A stretch of DNA of 64,000 bases, taken from contig NZ_CP140098.1 in assembly GCF_034440735.1 (NCBI RefSeq), forward strand, positions 1,295,501 to 1,359,500. The letters are read 5' to 3'. The stretch comes from Deinococcus sp. AB2017081. GTDB lineage: Bacteria > Deinococcota > Deinococci > Deinococcales > Deinococcaceae. Under the pieces are notes generated by a model. It was not told the origin of the DNA. It ran no database searches and worked only from the letters and a program-made list of their open reading frames with translations. Made by a program: the position numbers and the translations under genes. Position 1 is the first letter of the stretch; each line of letters starts with the position of its first letter. Positions 48,055 to 59,945 of this stretch are shown in pieces.

Positions 48055-48513
48055 TTACGCCGCCGGAGCCTCGGCCGTCTCGTTCTCGGGGCTGCGGCGG
48101 GCGGTGCGGCCGGGACGCTCCTGGGCGGCGTCCGGGGTGGCGGTCACGCGGGTCAGGGTCTCCGCGAAGGCCCGCAGGGCGTCGCCGGATTCCAGCTCCG
48201 TGACGGCGCGGGCGTTCAGGGCCGACAGTTCTTCACGGGTCACGGCGTACTCGGGCGCGTCGTGGCCCTTGAGCCCCTGGAGCACGCGGTAGGCGGTCGC
48301 GGCCTGGATGGTCGCGCCCTTGCTGGTGCTCAGCGCCGGCTCGCTGGTCATGCCCTGGCCCACCAGCGTGATGGTCTCGGCGCTGATCAGCGTGACCCGG
48401 TCGCCGCGTTCCTCCATGTGCGCGGCCAGCTGGAGCAGGCTCCGCAGGTCGAGCATGGTGTGGAACAGGTCGAGGTGGGCCAGCATCGCTCCTGCTTTTT
48501 TCAGGGTGTCCAT
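48055..48513 (-). CDS. Small Deinococcus-type protein, candidate DNA-damage response member
   Basis: 152 aa, cytosolic. The first ~110 residues are helical (MLAHLDLFHTMLDLRSLLQL), then a charged Pro/Ala tail. No general family is recognised. The promoter is the best in the window: TTGACA, 16 bases, AATAAT, then six bases to the ATG. The spacer holds a 17-base imperfect palindrome like the radiation/desiccation response motif bound by DdrO. Its size and style recall Deinococcus-specific Ddr proteins (possibly DdrH), which I cannot verify from sequence alone. Confidence 0.65.
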   Translation of the reverse strand: MDTLKKAGAMLAHLDLFHTMLDLRSLLQLAAHMEERGDRVTLISAETITLVGQGMTSEPALSTSKGATIQAATAYRVLQGLKGHDAPEYAVTREELSALNARAVTELESGDALRAFAETLTRVTATPDAAQERPGRTARRSPENETAEAPAA

Positions 48514-48519
48514 ACCCGC

Positions 48520-48547
48520 ATTATTCTGTTTAAAGCATAATTGTCAA
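48520..48547 (-). promoter_or_regulatory. Strong promoter with RDRM-like palindrome
   Basis: On the minus strand: -35 TTGACA (48542-48547), 16-base spacer, -10 AATAAT (48520-48525). Within it TTATG-N7-CAGAA (48523-48539) differs from a TTATG-N7-CATAA palindrome by one base. The segment is strikingly AT-rich for this genome. Confidence 0.6.
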
Positions 48548-48728
48548 GAGGCGTTTATGAAGGATGAAGATGGGGCGGCTGTTTCGATCTGTGCTGGACG
48601 ACGGATTCGGTGCGTTGTGGATGGCGGGTGTGCTGGCTGGGACGGCGTATTCTGCCGCAATACTTCCCTGATCAACGAGCAGGGCCGGCGGACGATCGGC
48701 GTCCTACCGGCCTCACCTCCTGCCATGT

Positions 48729-49922
48729 TCAGTTGTTGATCTGGGTGCTGCCGGTCAGGACGAGCGGCAGTTTCAGGGTCTTGCCATCGCGCAGCACGGT
48801 CAGGGTGACGGTATCCCCGACCCTGTAGGAGCGCACCGCGTACTGGAAATCGCTGAAGTTCAGCACGCGTTTCCCGTTCACCTCGGTCACGATGTCGCCG
48901 GATTCACGCTCCTGATCGGCATTCAGGCGCAGGGGTTTCAGGCCGGCCCTGGCGGCGGGGCTGCCAGCGGTCACATTGGTGAAGAAGGCTCCCGGCGTGT
49001 CCCCCAGCTTCAGGGCGTCGCTGAGCAGCTTGAAGCCCTCGGCGTCGAGCGTGAAGGCCGGCAGGAAGGCCGAGGCCAGGCCCACGCCGATCTGCGGGGC
49101 GTCCCGCTTCACGCCGGTTCTCAGTTCGGCCACCAGCGCGTTCGTGGTGGTGACCGGCACGGCATAGGAGCGGTAGATCGGATTGCGGGGCGAGCCGGCC
49201 AGCCGGATGTAGCTCACGATGCCCGCCAGTTCCCCTTTCGCGTTCACGATGGGGCCGCCGCTGTCGCCGGGGATCAGCGGGGCGTCGAGTTCCAGCGTGC
49301 CCGGCGGGAAGTCGGCCCGGCCTGCGTCCGCGTCCAGGGCGGTCAGGCGGCCGGTCTTGGAGCGCAGGAACGCCCCGTTGCCGTTGCCGACCGCCAGCTG
49401 GATGTCGCCCACGCGGGGCGCCGTCGCGGTCAGTTTCAGGAAGGGCGTGCCGCTGGGCACGTTCACCTTGACCAGCGCCAGATCCCGCTGCTCGTCGAAG
49501 CCCACCACCGTGACGGCGTAGCGCTTCTTGTCGACGGTCTGGGCGCTCAGGGCGCGGGCCTTGGCGATCACGTGGTAGGCCGTGAGCGCCAGTCCATCCG
49601 CCGAGATCAGCACGGCGGAACCGACGCCATTCGGTTCCGTGCAGTTGGTGGGGGGGCACTGCTCGATCCGCAGCGATGCTGGCCTCACCTTGGTGAACAG
49701 GGCGGCCAGGGTCTTCTCCTCGGCGCTGGTCAGGTCAGAGGTCGGGGTGGTGCGGCGCGGTGTGGCCGGCGCGGCAGGACTGGTCGCCTGGGCCAGGGTC
49801 GGAGCCGGCTGCGCGGGGCTGCCGGCCTGCGCTGGAATGCCCAGCAGCACGGTCACGCACAGCATGGCGGGGCGGACGAGGGACGACATACGATGCCCCG
49901 GGCGGGCAGACTCAGGGTTCAT
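48729..49922 (-). CDS. Trypsin-like serine protease with PDZ domain (S1C/HtrA-like)
   Basis: 397 aa from ATG 49922; ATG 49889 would give a more compact signal peptide and is a real alternative. After the signal and a Pro/Thr-rich linker, the protease domain shows LTAYHVIA (His), RDLALVKV (Asp) and PGDSGGPIV (Ser). A PDZ-like domain follows (GSPAARAGLKPL, GDIVTEVNGKRVL). Cysteines in EQCPPTNC are unusual for HtrA and may pair. It is an envelope protease, likely for protein quality control. Confidence 0.88.
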   Translation of the reverse strand: MNPESARPGHRMSSLVRPAMLCVTVLLGIPAQAGSPAQPAPTLAQATSPAAPATPRRTTPTSDLTSAEEKTLAALFTKVRPASLRIEQCPPTNCTEPNGVGSAVLISADGLALTAYHVIAKARALSAQTVDKKRYAVTVVGFDEQRDLALVKVNVPSGTPFLKLTATAPRVGDIQLAVGNGNGAFLRSKTGRLTALDADAGRADFPPGTLELDAPLIPGDSGGPIVNAKGELAGIVSYIRLAGSPRNPIYRSYAVPVTTTNALVAELRTGVKRDAPQIGVGLASAFLPAFTLDAEGFKLLSDALKLGDTPGAFFTNVTAGSPAARAGLKPLRLNADQERESGDIVTEVNGKRVLNFSDFQYAVRSYRVGDTVTLTVLRDGKTLKLPLVLTGSTQINN

Positions 49923-50104
49923 ACCGCATTCTGCTCTGTGCGTATCCGGCGGTGTGTGGTGGCCCTTGCGATCTGACGCGCCGCGCTCCGGCACCGGCGG
50001 CACAGCACACATCGGATCACACCCCGGAAGGGCCGTCCCAGCGGCACCTGCGCTCGCCTGGTCGGGTGGGATGTGTCGGCCCTGAGAACATTCGGTAGAC
50101 GGCT

Positions 50105-50494
50105 TCACCGCGAGTCGTCGCCAGCGGTGCCGGCGCTGGCCCCCGTGTCGCTGGGCGGATCGAAGGGCTGACTCGCTCCCGGCAGTCCCAGGCGGCGCTC
50201 GACCAGCATGCCCAGGCGGGACAGCAGGCCAGGGCCGCTCCAGCCGGTCACGCACGCCGCCGCCAGCAGCAGCGCGGGCGAGGCCCCGTCCGGCAGGGTC
50301 ACGGCCAGCAGCGCCACGGCGCTCAGGGCCGCGATCCCGGCCGCGACCGCCAGGGCCAGGGTGGAACGCAGGTGCAGGGCACCGGGCGCAGCGAGCTGCC
50401 GGGCCAGCTGGGTCACGGTGCCGGCGACGAAGGCGGTGGCCAGGGCTGGCAGCCACTGGAGCAGGGCGGAGGTGAGGGGAGCGGCGTCAGACAT
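50105..50494 (-). CDS. Small membrane protein, holin-like
   Basis: 129 aa from ATG 50494, which follows AGGAGG at about seven bases. Two or three hydrophobic stretches (LLQWLPALATAFVAGTVTQL, a long Ala/Leu segment, then PALLLAAACVTGWSG) and a charged tail (ERRLGLPGASQPFD...GDDSR) resemble phage holins of the LydA/holin-3 kind. No endolysin is adjacent. A 23-bp dyad begins 15 bases upstream, and the divergent neighbour is an S24-type repressor that may control it. Confidence 0.6.
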   Translation of the reverse strand: MSDAAPLTSALLQWLPALATAFVAGTVTQLARQLAAPGALHLRSTLALAVAAGIAALSAVALLAVTLPDGASPALLLAAACVTGWSGPGLLSRLGMLVERRLGLPGASQPFDPPSDTGASAGTAGDDSR

Positions 50495-50508
50495 GATGAC
50501 CTCCTGGG

Positions 50509-50531
50509 TGATTCTGGTGGGAACAGAATCA
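50509..50531. promoter_or_regulatory. 23-bp dyad, candidate repressor operator
   Basis: TGATTCTG (50509-50516) and CAGAATCA (50524-50531) are perfect inverted arms around a 7-base centre. It lies between the holin-like gene and the repressor gene. A weaker pair TATG/CATA (50546-50549, 50558-50561) is 15 bases away. Confidence 0.55.
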
Positions 50532-50602
50532 GGAGGCCACCCTAGTATGACTACAGACATATTTCAAGTGTCCGAGATTCATTCCGGTCTCATCGCTCCC
50601 GC

Positions 50603-50608
50603 TACACT
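50603..50608 (+). promoter_or_regulatory. -10 box of the XRE-S24 repressor
   Basis: TACACT ends seven bases before ATG 50616, leaderless type. Confidence 0.5.
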
Positions 50609-50615
50609 GCTCCCC

Positions 50616-51308
50616 ATGCCACCGACCCAGGATTCTGGCATTCCCGCGTGGCTCCGCTCCCACCGCACGTCCCTCGGGCTGCGCCAGTCCGAGATCAGCG
50701 AGGCCACCCGCGACCACGGCGGGCCGGACACCCACATCACCCAGTCATATCTGAGCCGGCTGGAGGCCGGGACGCGGCCTCTGCACGCCCTGACTCCGGC
50801 GCGGCAGGACGCCCTACGCCGGGCCCTGGACATCACGGCCGGCGAGTGGGTCGCCCGCACCGGCCTGCCCCTGCTCGGGCCGCCCCCCGGCGAGGACGTG
50901 CTGACCGCCCTGGAGCTTGTGCGCGTTCCAGTGCGGGCGCTCGCCACCGCCGGGCTGCCCGTCACCGAGGATCAGGCAAGCATCATCGACCACGAACTCG
51001 TGCCGGCCCGTGACCACCGCCCCGGCATGCTCGTGCTCGAGGTCGGCGGCGACTCCATGACCACCGAGGCCGGTGGCATCCGCCCCGGTGACCGGATCTA
51101 TGTCGACACCGGCGATCTCGACCTGCGTGAGGGCCGGATCTACGTGCTGCACGTGCCCGGCCTGGGCCTGACGGTCAAGCGCCTGCGCCGCTTCGGGCCG
51201 GCGCTGTGGCTGACCAGCGACAACCCGGATCACCCGCCCGCCAAGCCCGAGGAGGTGACGGTGGTCGGCCGGGTGTACTACCACCAGCCACAGGGCCAGC
51301 GGCTATAA
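50616..51308 (+). CDS. XRE family repressor with LexA-like S24 peptidase domain
   Basis: 230 aa from ATG 50616. Residues about 10-80 are an XRE helix-turn-helix ([39 protein letters not shown]). From about 100 there is an S24 domain: cleavage-site-like ALATAGLP (Ala112-Gly113), catalytic Ser147 in GGDSMT and Lys188 in LTVKRL. All parts of an auto-cleavable CI/LexA-type repressor are present, so damage-linked induction is plausible. The divergent holin-like gene and the 23-bp dyad are likely targets. Confidence 0.88.
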   Translation: MPPTQDSGIPAWLRSHRTSLGLRQSEISEATRDHGGPDTHITQSYLSRLEAGTRPLHALTPARQDALRRALDITAGEWVARTGLPLLGPPPGEDVLTALELVRVPVRALATAGLPVTEDQASIIDHELVPARDHRPGMLVLEVGGDSMTTEAGGIRPGDRIYVDTGDLDLREGRIYVLHVPGLGLTVKRLRRFGPALWLTSDNPDHPPAKPEEVTVVGRVYYHQPQGQRL

Positions 51309-51309
51309 C
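51304..51309 (+). promoter_or_regulatory. -10 box overlapping the repressor stop codon
   Basis: TATAAC, seven bases before ATG 51317, includes the TAA of the upstream gene. Confidence 0.4.
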
Positions 51310-51316
51310 GTCACGC

Positions 51317-51775
51317 ATGACTTTTCCGGACATCCTGCCCCTGACCGCCGTCTTCGTGTACGGCACCCTGATGCCCGGCGAGCGCAACGAGCACGTGGCC
51401 CGGCAGGGCGGTGCCTTCCACGCCCGGTCGGCCACCCTGCGCGGCTACCGCCTGATCGACCTGCGCCCCGAGGCGTACCCCGGCGTCGTCCCCGGCACCC
51501 AGGACGACACGGTGACCGGGCATGTCCTGACCTACGATCCCGCCGCATGGCCCCGTGCCCTGCCCTTCCTCGACGCGCTGGAAGGGCTCCACGACACCCC
51601 CCCTCTGTACACCCGGGAGCAGGTCACGGTGCAGGTGGATGGACAGGCCGAACCCGCGTGGGTCTACGTGTACGCCCGCACGGATCGTCTGGGCCAGCAC
51701 GGAGCTGTCCCCGTGCCCGGCGGCAACTGGCGCACCGTGCCGAATCGCGGCCTGCCCGCCGACGGCGACCGCTGA
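51317..51775 (+). CDS. Gamma-glutamylcyclotransferase-like (AIG2) protein
   Basis: 152 aa from ATG 51317. The family signature [12 protein letters not shown] is near the N-terminus, with [11 protein letters not shown] and the conserved acid in [11 protein letters not shown]. Such enzymes release 5-oxoproline from gamma-glutamyl peptides or act on similar amines. Frames extending upstream are in the repressor gene. It probably has its own promoter, although read-through from the repressor gene 8 bases upstream is possible. Confidence 0.88.
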   Translation: MTFPDILPLTAVFVYGTLMPGERNEHVARQGGAFHARSATLRGYRLIDLRPEAYPGVVPGTQDDTVTGHVLTYDPAAWPRALPFLDALEGLHDTPPLYTREQVTVQVDGQAEPAWVYVYARTDRLGQHGAVPVPGGNWRTVPNRGLPADGDR

Positions 51776-51784
51776 CTGGCACAT

Positions 51785-51817
51785 AAAAAACCGCCGCTCC
51801 GTTGCCGGGCGGCGGTT
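51785..51817 (-). terminator. Intrinsic terminator of rpsO
   Basis: A perfect 9-bp stem (AACCGCCGC/GCGGCGGTT on the minus strand) followed by a T-run, 15 bases after the rpsO stop. Confidence 0.88.
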
Positions 51818-51831
51818 CGTGGTTCCGGGGT

Positions 51832-52107
<276 letters not shown>

Positions 52108-52454
52108 GATGAACCTCTCGTGTTGCTGGAAGTCCCGCACGCGGCAGCCCGGCAAAATCCGCCTTCCGGCGGGCCTGACCGCTGACGGCGGCAAACGTGA
52201 ACATACCACGGCAGAAGGGCCGCGGGTCAAGGCGAGACGGGCGTGTCTCAGATTCAGCACGGATCAGGTGGGCATTCCGCCGCCACGTCGAAGGGTACCC
52301 GTGACGTGGCGGCCGGAGACCCCTCAGCTGGAACGCAGTGCCGGTCACCAGTGCAGGGGGCAGCCGCGGCAAGACCGGACAATGGATGGCTCACAGGCAC
52401 TGTGCCGGGGGCGGCCCGTCCGACGGTGTGGTCTGCCCGCCCCCATCGTCTGGC

Positions 52455-52483
52455 TTGACACCGCCGGGGGGTGCCCCTAGTAT
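52455..52483 (+). promoter_or_regulatory. Sigma-70 promoter of tRNA-Leu
   Basis: TTGACA (52455-52460) and TAGTAT (52478-52483) with a 17-base spacer, 26 bases upstream of the tRNA. Confidence 0.8.
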
Positions 52484-52508
52484 TACTTCCGCTCCTCAGA
52501 CACCCCTG

Positions 52509-52592
<84 letters not shown>

Positions 52593-52597
52593 AGAAT

Positions 52598-52625
52598 GCG
52601 CCGGAATCCAGTCGGGTTCCGGCGC
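52598..52625 (+). terminator. Hairpin after tRNA-Leu
   Basis: GCGCCGGAA/TTCCGGCGC perfect 9-bp stem with a 10-base loop, starting six bases after the tRNA; TTCCC follows. Confidence 0.65.
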
Positions 52626-52642
52626 TTCCCATATGGGGTGCG

Positions 52643-52948
52643 TCACGCCCCGTCGATCTCCCGGAGCTTCTCGACCCGGTCGGCCAGTTCCGGCAGCTCC
52701 AGCGCCCGCAGGGCCTTCACGGCGCGGGCCATGCCGGCGTCGTCCACGCGGCCCTGGTTCCAGCCGGCGATCAGCATGGCGCAGCCCTGGAGACCGTCGG
52801 ACATGGTCTCCTTGTGGAACATGGCCGCCAGATTGCCCGGCTGGGTGGGCGCGGTCTGCTGGAGCTGGGCCTGCACGTCCAGCACCACCTGCATGAACAC
52901 CGGATCGAGCCGGGCGCGGTCGTCAGAGGAAATGGCCTTGCCTGTCAT
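52643..52948 (-). CDS. Hypothetical small helical protein
   Basis: 101 aa, cytosolic, mostly helical with no known motif. LDPVFMQVVLDVQAQLQQ and ARAVKALRALELPELADRVEKL suggest amphipathic helices able to oligomerise. A leaderless-type TACACT box stands six bases upstream of ATG 52948. Function is unknown. Confidence 0.65.
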   Translation of the reverse strand: MTGKAISSDDRARLDPVFMQVVLDVQAQLQQTAPTQPGNLAAMFHKETMSDGLQGCAMLIAGWNQGRVDDAGMARAVKALRALELPELADRVEKLREIDGA

Positions 52949-52954
52949 GGGCGC

Positions 52955-52960
52955 AGTGTA
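52955..52960 (-). promoter_or_regulatory. -10 box of the 101-aa protein gene
   Basis: TACACT on the minus strand, six bases before ATG 52948. Confidence 0.5.
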
Positions 52961-52980
52961 GGCGAGAGGAGCACCCGGCC

Positions 52981-53217
52981 TCAGTCCTTCGCCGTCAGGT
53001 CGTCGTCCAGCGTGCGGCCGTTGGTGTCGTCGTCGGCGTCATCCATCTCGCGGTTGGGGTTGCCGTGCTCGATACCGATGTCGGGGTTGCCGGGGCTGTC
53101 CTGCACGACGCCGCGATCCTCGTAGTCGGTGGGGACGCGGCGCAGGCTCTCGGCGTCGCTGTGGTTCTCCTGGGGGGTGTCGTGGGTCTCGTCGCTGCGG
53201 TGTCCGGTGCCAGTCAT
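52981..53217 (-). CDS. Small acidic, probably disordered protein
   Basis: 78 aa rich in Asp, Glu, Asn and Thr, with almost no hydrophobic clusters (DDADDDTNGRTLDDDLTAKD at the end). It looks intrinsically disordered and hydrophilic, a composition shared with some desiccation-linked proteins, though no such motif is present. It is divergent from pulA. Coding is supported by third-position GC and a plausible start, not by homology. Confidence 0.5.
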   Translation of the reverse strand: MTGTGHRSDETHDTPQENHSDAESLRRVPTDYEDRGVVQDSPGNPDIGIEHGNPNREMDDADDDTNGRTLDDDLTAKD

Positions 53218-53302
53218 GGGGGCATCCTGCGGGCCCCGGGGCCAGGCCGGGTGTGCCGGACGTCAAGAGGAGTTGAGACAGACCCCGAACCGCGCCGCCC
53301 GC

Positions 53303-53308
53303 TACACT
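53303..53308 (+). promoter_or_regulatory. -10 box of pulA
   Basis: TACACT, 13 bases before ATG 53322, giving a very short leader. Confidence 0.45.
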
Positions 53309-53321
53309 CTGGGCCACACCT

Positions 53322-57038
<3,717 letters not shown>

Positions 57039-57064
57039 CGGACGACACGTCCGAATGACTGAAG

Positions 57065-57103
57065 GTCTGAACGCTCTGCCCATCCACGGCAGAGCGTTCA
57101 GAC
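57065..57103 (+). terminator. Strong terminator hairpin of pulA
   Basis: A perfect 16-bp stem (GTCTGAACGCTCTGCC and its complement) with a 7-base loop, followed by GTTT. Confidence 0.8.
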
Positions 57104-57122
57104 GTTTCGACCCTCCGACCTT

Positions 57123-57128
57123 TAGACT
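57123..57128 (+). promoter_or_regulatory. -10 box of the 95-aa gene
   Basis: TAGACT ends seven bases before ATG 57136, directly after the pulA terminator. Confidence 0.5.
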
Positions 57129-57135
57129 CTCCTGC

Positions 57136-57423
57136 ATGAAAGTGATCGAGAACCAGACCTTCACCAAAAAGCGTATCGAGATCGACGACACGCAGTTCAC
57201 GGGCTGCACCTTCAACGGGTGCGTTCTCGTGTATTCCGGGACGGGCGGCACGGCCATGAACGGCTGCCATCTGAACGAGACGGGCTTCGAATTCGAGGGC
57301 GGCGCCGCCAAGACCCTCGAGCTGCTGACCGCCATGCACCGGGGCGGGTTCCGCGAACTGGTCGAGGCGACCATCGCCGGCATCCGGGGCGAGCAGCCCA
57401 CGCCCGCCGCGCCGCAGGCCTGA
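57136..57423 (+). CDS. Small protein with pentapeptide-like beta repeats
   Basis: 95 aa from ATG 57136 (earlier in-frame starts would lie in the terminator). The segment FTGCTFNGCVLVYSG and GCHLNETGFEFEGG has the spaced Phe/Cys/Leu pattern of a short pentapeptide-type right-handed helix. The C-terminal 30 residues are helical. The family is not identified. A hairpin terminator follows it. Confidence 0.65.
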   Translation: MKVIENQTFTKKRIEIDDTQFTGCTFNGCVLVYSGTGGTAMNGCHLNETGFEFEGGAAKTLELLTAMHRGGFRELVEATIAGIRGEQPTPAAPQA

Positions 57424-57444
57424 CCACACCACAACGCTGAAATG

Positions 57445-57465
57445 AGGGAGCCGCGCTGGCTCCCT
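57445..57465 (+). terminator. Terminator after the 95-aa gene
   Basis: AGGGAGCC/GGCTCCCT perfect 8-bp stem with loop GCGCT, then CTTCCT. Confidence 0.65.
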
Positions 57466-57470
57466 CTTCC

Positions 57471-57476
57471 TATACT
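57471..57476 (+). promoter_or_regulatory. -10 box of the methyltransferase operon
   Basis: TATACT ends six bases before ATG 57483. Confidence 0.55.
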
Positions 57477-57482
57477 CCGCCC

Positions 57483-58292
57483 ATGACTGCCCGCAACCCG
57501 ACCGACGTGGCCGCCCAGTACGCCACGGACGCGCACCTGCGCACCCGCATGCTCACGCACGAGCGGTACACCGTGGGGCCGGAACTGGAGCCCGCCGTGG
57601 ACGCCGCCCTGGCCCTGACCGGCACCGAGCGCGTGCTGGATGTCGGCTGTGGCCCCGGTGGATTCCTGGGACGGCTGCGACAGCAGGGGCACACTGGCCC
57701 GCTGACCGGAGCCGACCTGTCCCCCGGCATGGTGGCGACCGCGCAGGCCGCGCACCCGGACGTGGTGTACGTGCAGGCCAGTGCCGACGCTCTGCCCGTC
57801 GTGGATGCCAGTGTCGACGTGCTCACGGCCCGGCACATGCTGTACCACGTGCCCAGCGTGCCGGACGCCCTGCGCGAGTTCCGGCGGGTGCTCAGGCCCG
57901 GTGGGCGGTTCCTGGCCGTCACGAACACGGACGGGTACATGGCCCAGCTGTGGGCACTGACCGACGAGGCTGCCCGCAGCGAGCCGTCCCTGACCGCCCT
58001 GAGCCGCACGCGGGGCGACTTCGCCACCGCGTTCTCGGAGGTGAACGGCGAGGCCTGGGTACGGGAGGCGTTCGGGAATGTCCACGTCACGCTGACAGAC
58101 TCGGCCCTGGTGTTCACCGAGGCCGCGCCCGTCCTGGCATACATCGAGAGCCTGATGGCGTGGCAGCGGCTGGGCGAGGGCCAGCAGGAACGCGGGCGGG
58201 CGGTGCTGACCCGGCTGCTGGAGGACAGACTGGCGGCTGGCCCGTGGCGCGTATCGAAGCGGATGGCGCTGCTGAGTGCAGCGCACACATGA
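57483..58292 (+). CDS. Class I SAM-dependent methyltransferase
   Basis: 269 aa. The SAM-binding motif VLDVGCGPGG is near residue 44, followed by GADLSPGMV (motif II), ASADALPVVDASVD and HMLYHVPSVPDALREFRRVL, the usual Methyltransf_11 order. The substrate is unknown. The ATG of the next gene overlaps its stop (ATGA), so it is coupled to the frameshifted kinase gene. Confidence 0.9.
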   Translation: MTARNPTDVAAQYATDAHLRTRMLTHERYTVGPELEPAVDAALALTGTERVLDVGCGPGGFLGRLRQQGHTGPLTGADLSPGMVATAQAAHPDVVYVQASADALPVVDASVDVLTARHMLYHVPSVPDALREFRRVLRPGGRFLAVTNTDGYMAQLWALTDEAARSEPSLTALSRTRGDFATAFSEVNGEAWVREAFGNVHVTLTDSALVFTEAAPVLAYIESLMAWQRLGEGQQERGRAVLTRLLEDRLAAGPWRVSKRMALLSAAHT

Positions 58293-58839
58293 GTGTCCGT
58301 CCCCGGCTTGTTCTTGTCACTGGTGCGCCTGGAAGCGGCAAGACCACCCTGGCTGCCCGTCTGGCTGGCACACTGGGCTGGGTTCGTCTGTCGCGGGACG
58401 AGTTCAAGGAGCGGTTGTGGGATGCGTGGACGGAGCAGCCGACGTTGCGGGCACAGGTTCCGGTCGCGCACTGGGGCGCGTACTATGCCGGTCTACACGC
58501 CTTGCTGGACGCGGGCGTGAACGTGGTCGCGGAAGGTAGCGTCCACCACACGGCAGGCGTGCCAGAGGTGCGAGCACTTCTTGACAGGGCTGACGTGAAC
58601 ATCATCCACTGTACGGCCCCCGCGAGATCGCCCATGCCCGGTTCCGCGCCCGTGCCCAGAGCGAGCGGCATCCGGCGCACCGGGACGCCGACCTGATGGC
58701 CGATCTGGAGGAAAATCCGGGCCGCTGGGCTCACTTCGAGGAGCCCGTAGACGTGGGAGTACCTGTGCTGAGGGTAGACACCTCGCAGGGAACGCCACCG
58801 GATCTGAACCGACTGGCCGCCTTCATCGGCGTTGCCTGA
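58289..58839 (+). pseudogene. P-loop kinase-like gene with a frameshift
   Basis: The first frame starts at ATG 58289 and encodes a P-loop (VTGAPGSGKTTLAARLAG), SRDEFKERLWD and VVAEGSVHH, as in zeta-toxin/chloramphenicol-phosphotransferase-like kinases. After the C5 run at 58617-58621 this frame ends at 58696. A shift there restores a matching C-terminus (PREIAHARFRARAQSERHP, then LRVDTSQGT) up to TGA 58837-58839. One added base would give a 183-residue protein. Either the gene is broken or one C is missing from the read. Confidence 0.78.
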
Positions 58840-58885
58840 AGCGTCGCGGTCGCCCTGGAACTCCCAGGGGCTTCACAGAGCCGCC

Positions 58886-59176
58886 CTACACCACGATGCG
58901 CTTGAACTCGCCGGCCTCGTCGGTGGCGGCGAGCTGGCCGTACATCAGTTCGCGCTCGACGACCTCGGTGATGTCATGGGCGAGGTCATCAGGCGTCCGC
59001 TCCTCGCTGGGCAGGGGCTGCGCCACCACATCGAAGCCGCGCAGGGCATCGACATCGGTCGAGCGCACTGTAACGGTCAATTCGTCCCCGTCCACGCGGG
59101 GCGTCATGGTCACGTCGTCGCGGTTCAGCGACTCCAGCGAGGTGGTCAGGGCGGCTAGAGCGTCTTGCAGGTTCAT
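58886..59176 (-). CDS. Hypothetical small alpha/beta protein
   Basis: 96 aa from ATG 59176. MNLQDALAALTTSLESL is a helix, then VTMTPRVDGDELTVTVRSTD gives beta strands, and a helical tail follows (DITEVVERELMYGQLAA). No known motif or signal peptide. A CACACT box lies about five bases before the start. Function unknown. Confidence 0.6.
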   Translation of the reverse strand: MNLQDALAALTTSLESLNRDDVTMTPRVDGDELTVTVRSTDVDALRGFDVVAQPLPSEERTPDDLAHDITEVVERELMYGQLAATDEAGEFKRIVV

Positions 59177-59228
59177 GCGGCAGTGTGGCGCAGCCGGGGC
59201 AGGGCGGCCGGAAGATTCAAGGAACGCT

Positions 59229-59945
59229 TCAGTCCACCACCCCGACAACACCGTCCCGCACCTGCAGATGGTGGTCGGCCAGCGCGGCGATGTCGCGGTC
59301 GTGGGTGATCAGCACCACCGTCCGGCCCTGCCTCGCGGCGTCCTGAAGCTCGGCCAGTACCATCTCGCCCGTCTTGCTGTCCAGGTTGCCGGTGGGCTCG
59401 TCGCACAGCAGCAGCCCCGGATTGCCGGCCAGGGCGCGGGCAATCGCCACGCGCTGGGCCTCGCCGCCCGACAGCTGGGAGGGGAGATGCCCGGCGCGTT
59501 TCTCCAGGCCCACCCGGGCGAGCAGGGCGCGGGCGCGGTCGGCGCGTTCGCGCACAGGCACGCCGGCCAGGGTCAGCGGAAACTCGACGTTCTCCAGCGC
59601 CGTGAGGATACTTACGAGGTTGTGGTTCTGGAACACGAAGCCGTAGTGCTTCAGGCGGAAGTCGGCCCGCTGCGTCTCGGTCAGCGCAGTCAGGTCGGTG
59701 TCGCCCACCCGGACACTGCCGGTGGTGGGCGTATCGAAGCCCGCCAGCAGGTTCAGCAGGGTGCTCTTGCCGCTCCCCGAGGGGCCGACCACGGCGGTCA
59801 GGCCGGGGGGGAAGGTGTGCGTCAGCGGGGCCAGCGCCTGCACCTGCCCGTCGCCGCTGGGATAGATCCGGCTGAGCTGCTCGACGTGCAGGGTGGGGTG
59901 CGGCCCGGGCGTGGCGATGTGCGGGATGGTGGTGGCGTGCGTCAT
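59229..59945 (-). CDS. ABC transporter ATP-binding protein (MacB/LolD-like)
   Basis: 238 aa. Walker [12 protein letters not shown]-loop [10 protein letters not shown], signature LSGGEAQR, Walker [13 protein letters not shown] and His-loop [14 protein letters not shown] is typical of the LolD/MacB class, which drives mechanotransmission rather than substrate passage through the membrane. The start ATG overlaps the stop of the permease gene by one base, so the two form one unit. Confidence 0.95.
   Translation of the reverse strand: MTHATTIPHIATPGPHPTLHVEQLSRIYPSGDGQVQALAPLTHTFPPGLTAVVGPSGSGKSTLLNLLAGFDTPTTGSVRVGDTDLTALTETQRADFRLKHYGFVFQNHNLVSILTALENVEFPLTLAGVPVRERADRARALLARVGLEKRAGHLPSQLSGGEAQRVAIARALAGNPGLLLCDEPTGNLDSKTGEMVLAELQDAARQGRTVVLITHDRDIAALADHHLQVRDGVVGVVD

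Noticed and set aside
48544..48739. Short open frames between the 152-aa gene and the S1C protease
   Set aside because: They overlap each other on both strands, have no start signals, and look like chance frames.
50105..51308. A prophage around the repressor and holin-like genes
   Set aside because: No integrase, structural, lysin or attachment-site signal is present, and the flanks are housekeeping genes.
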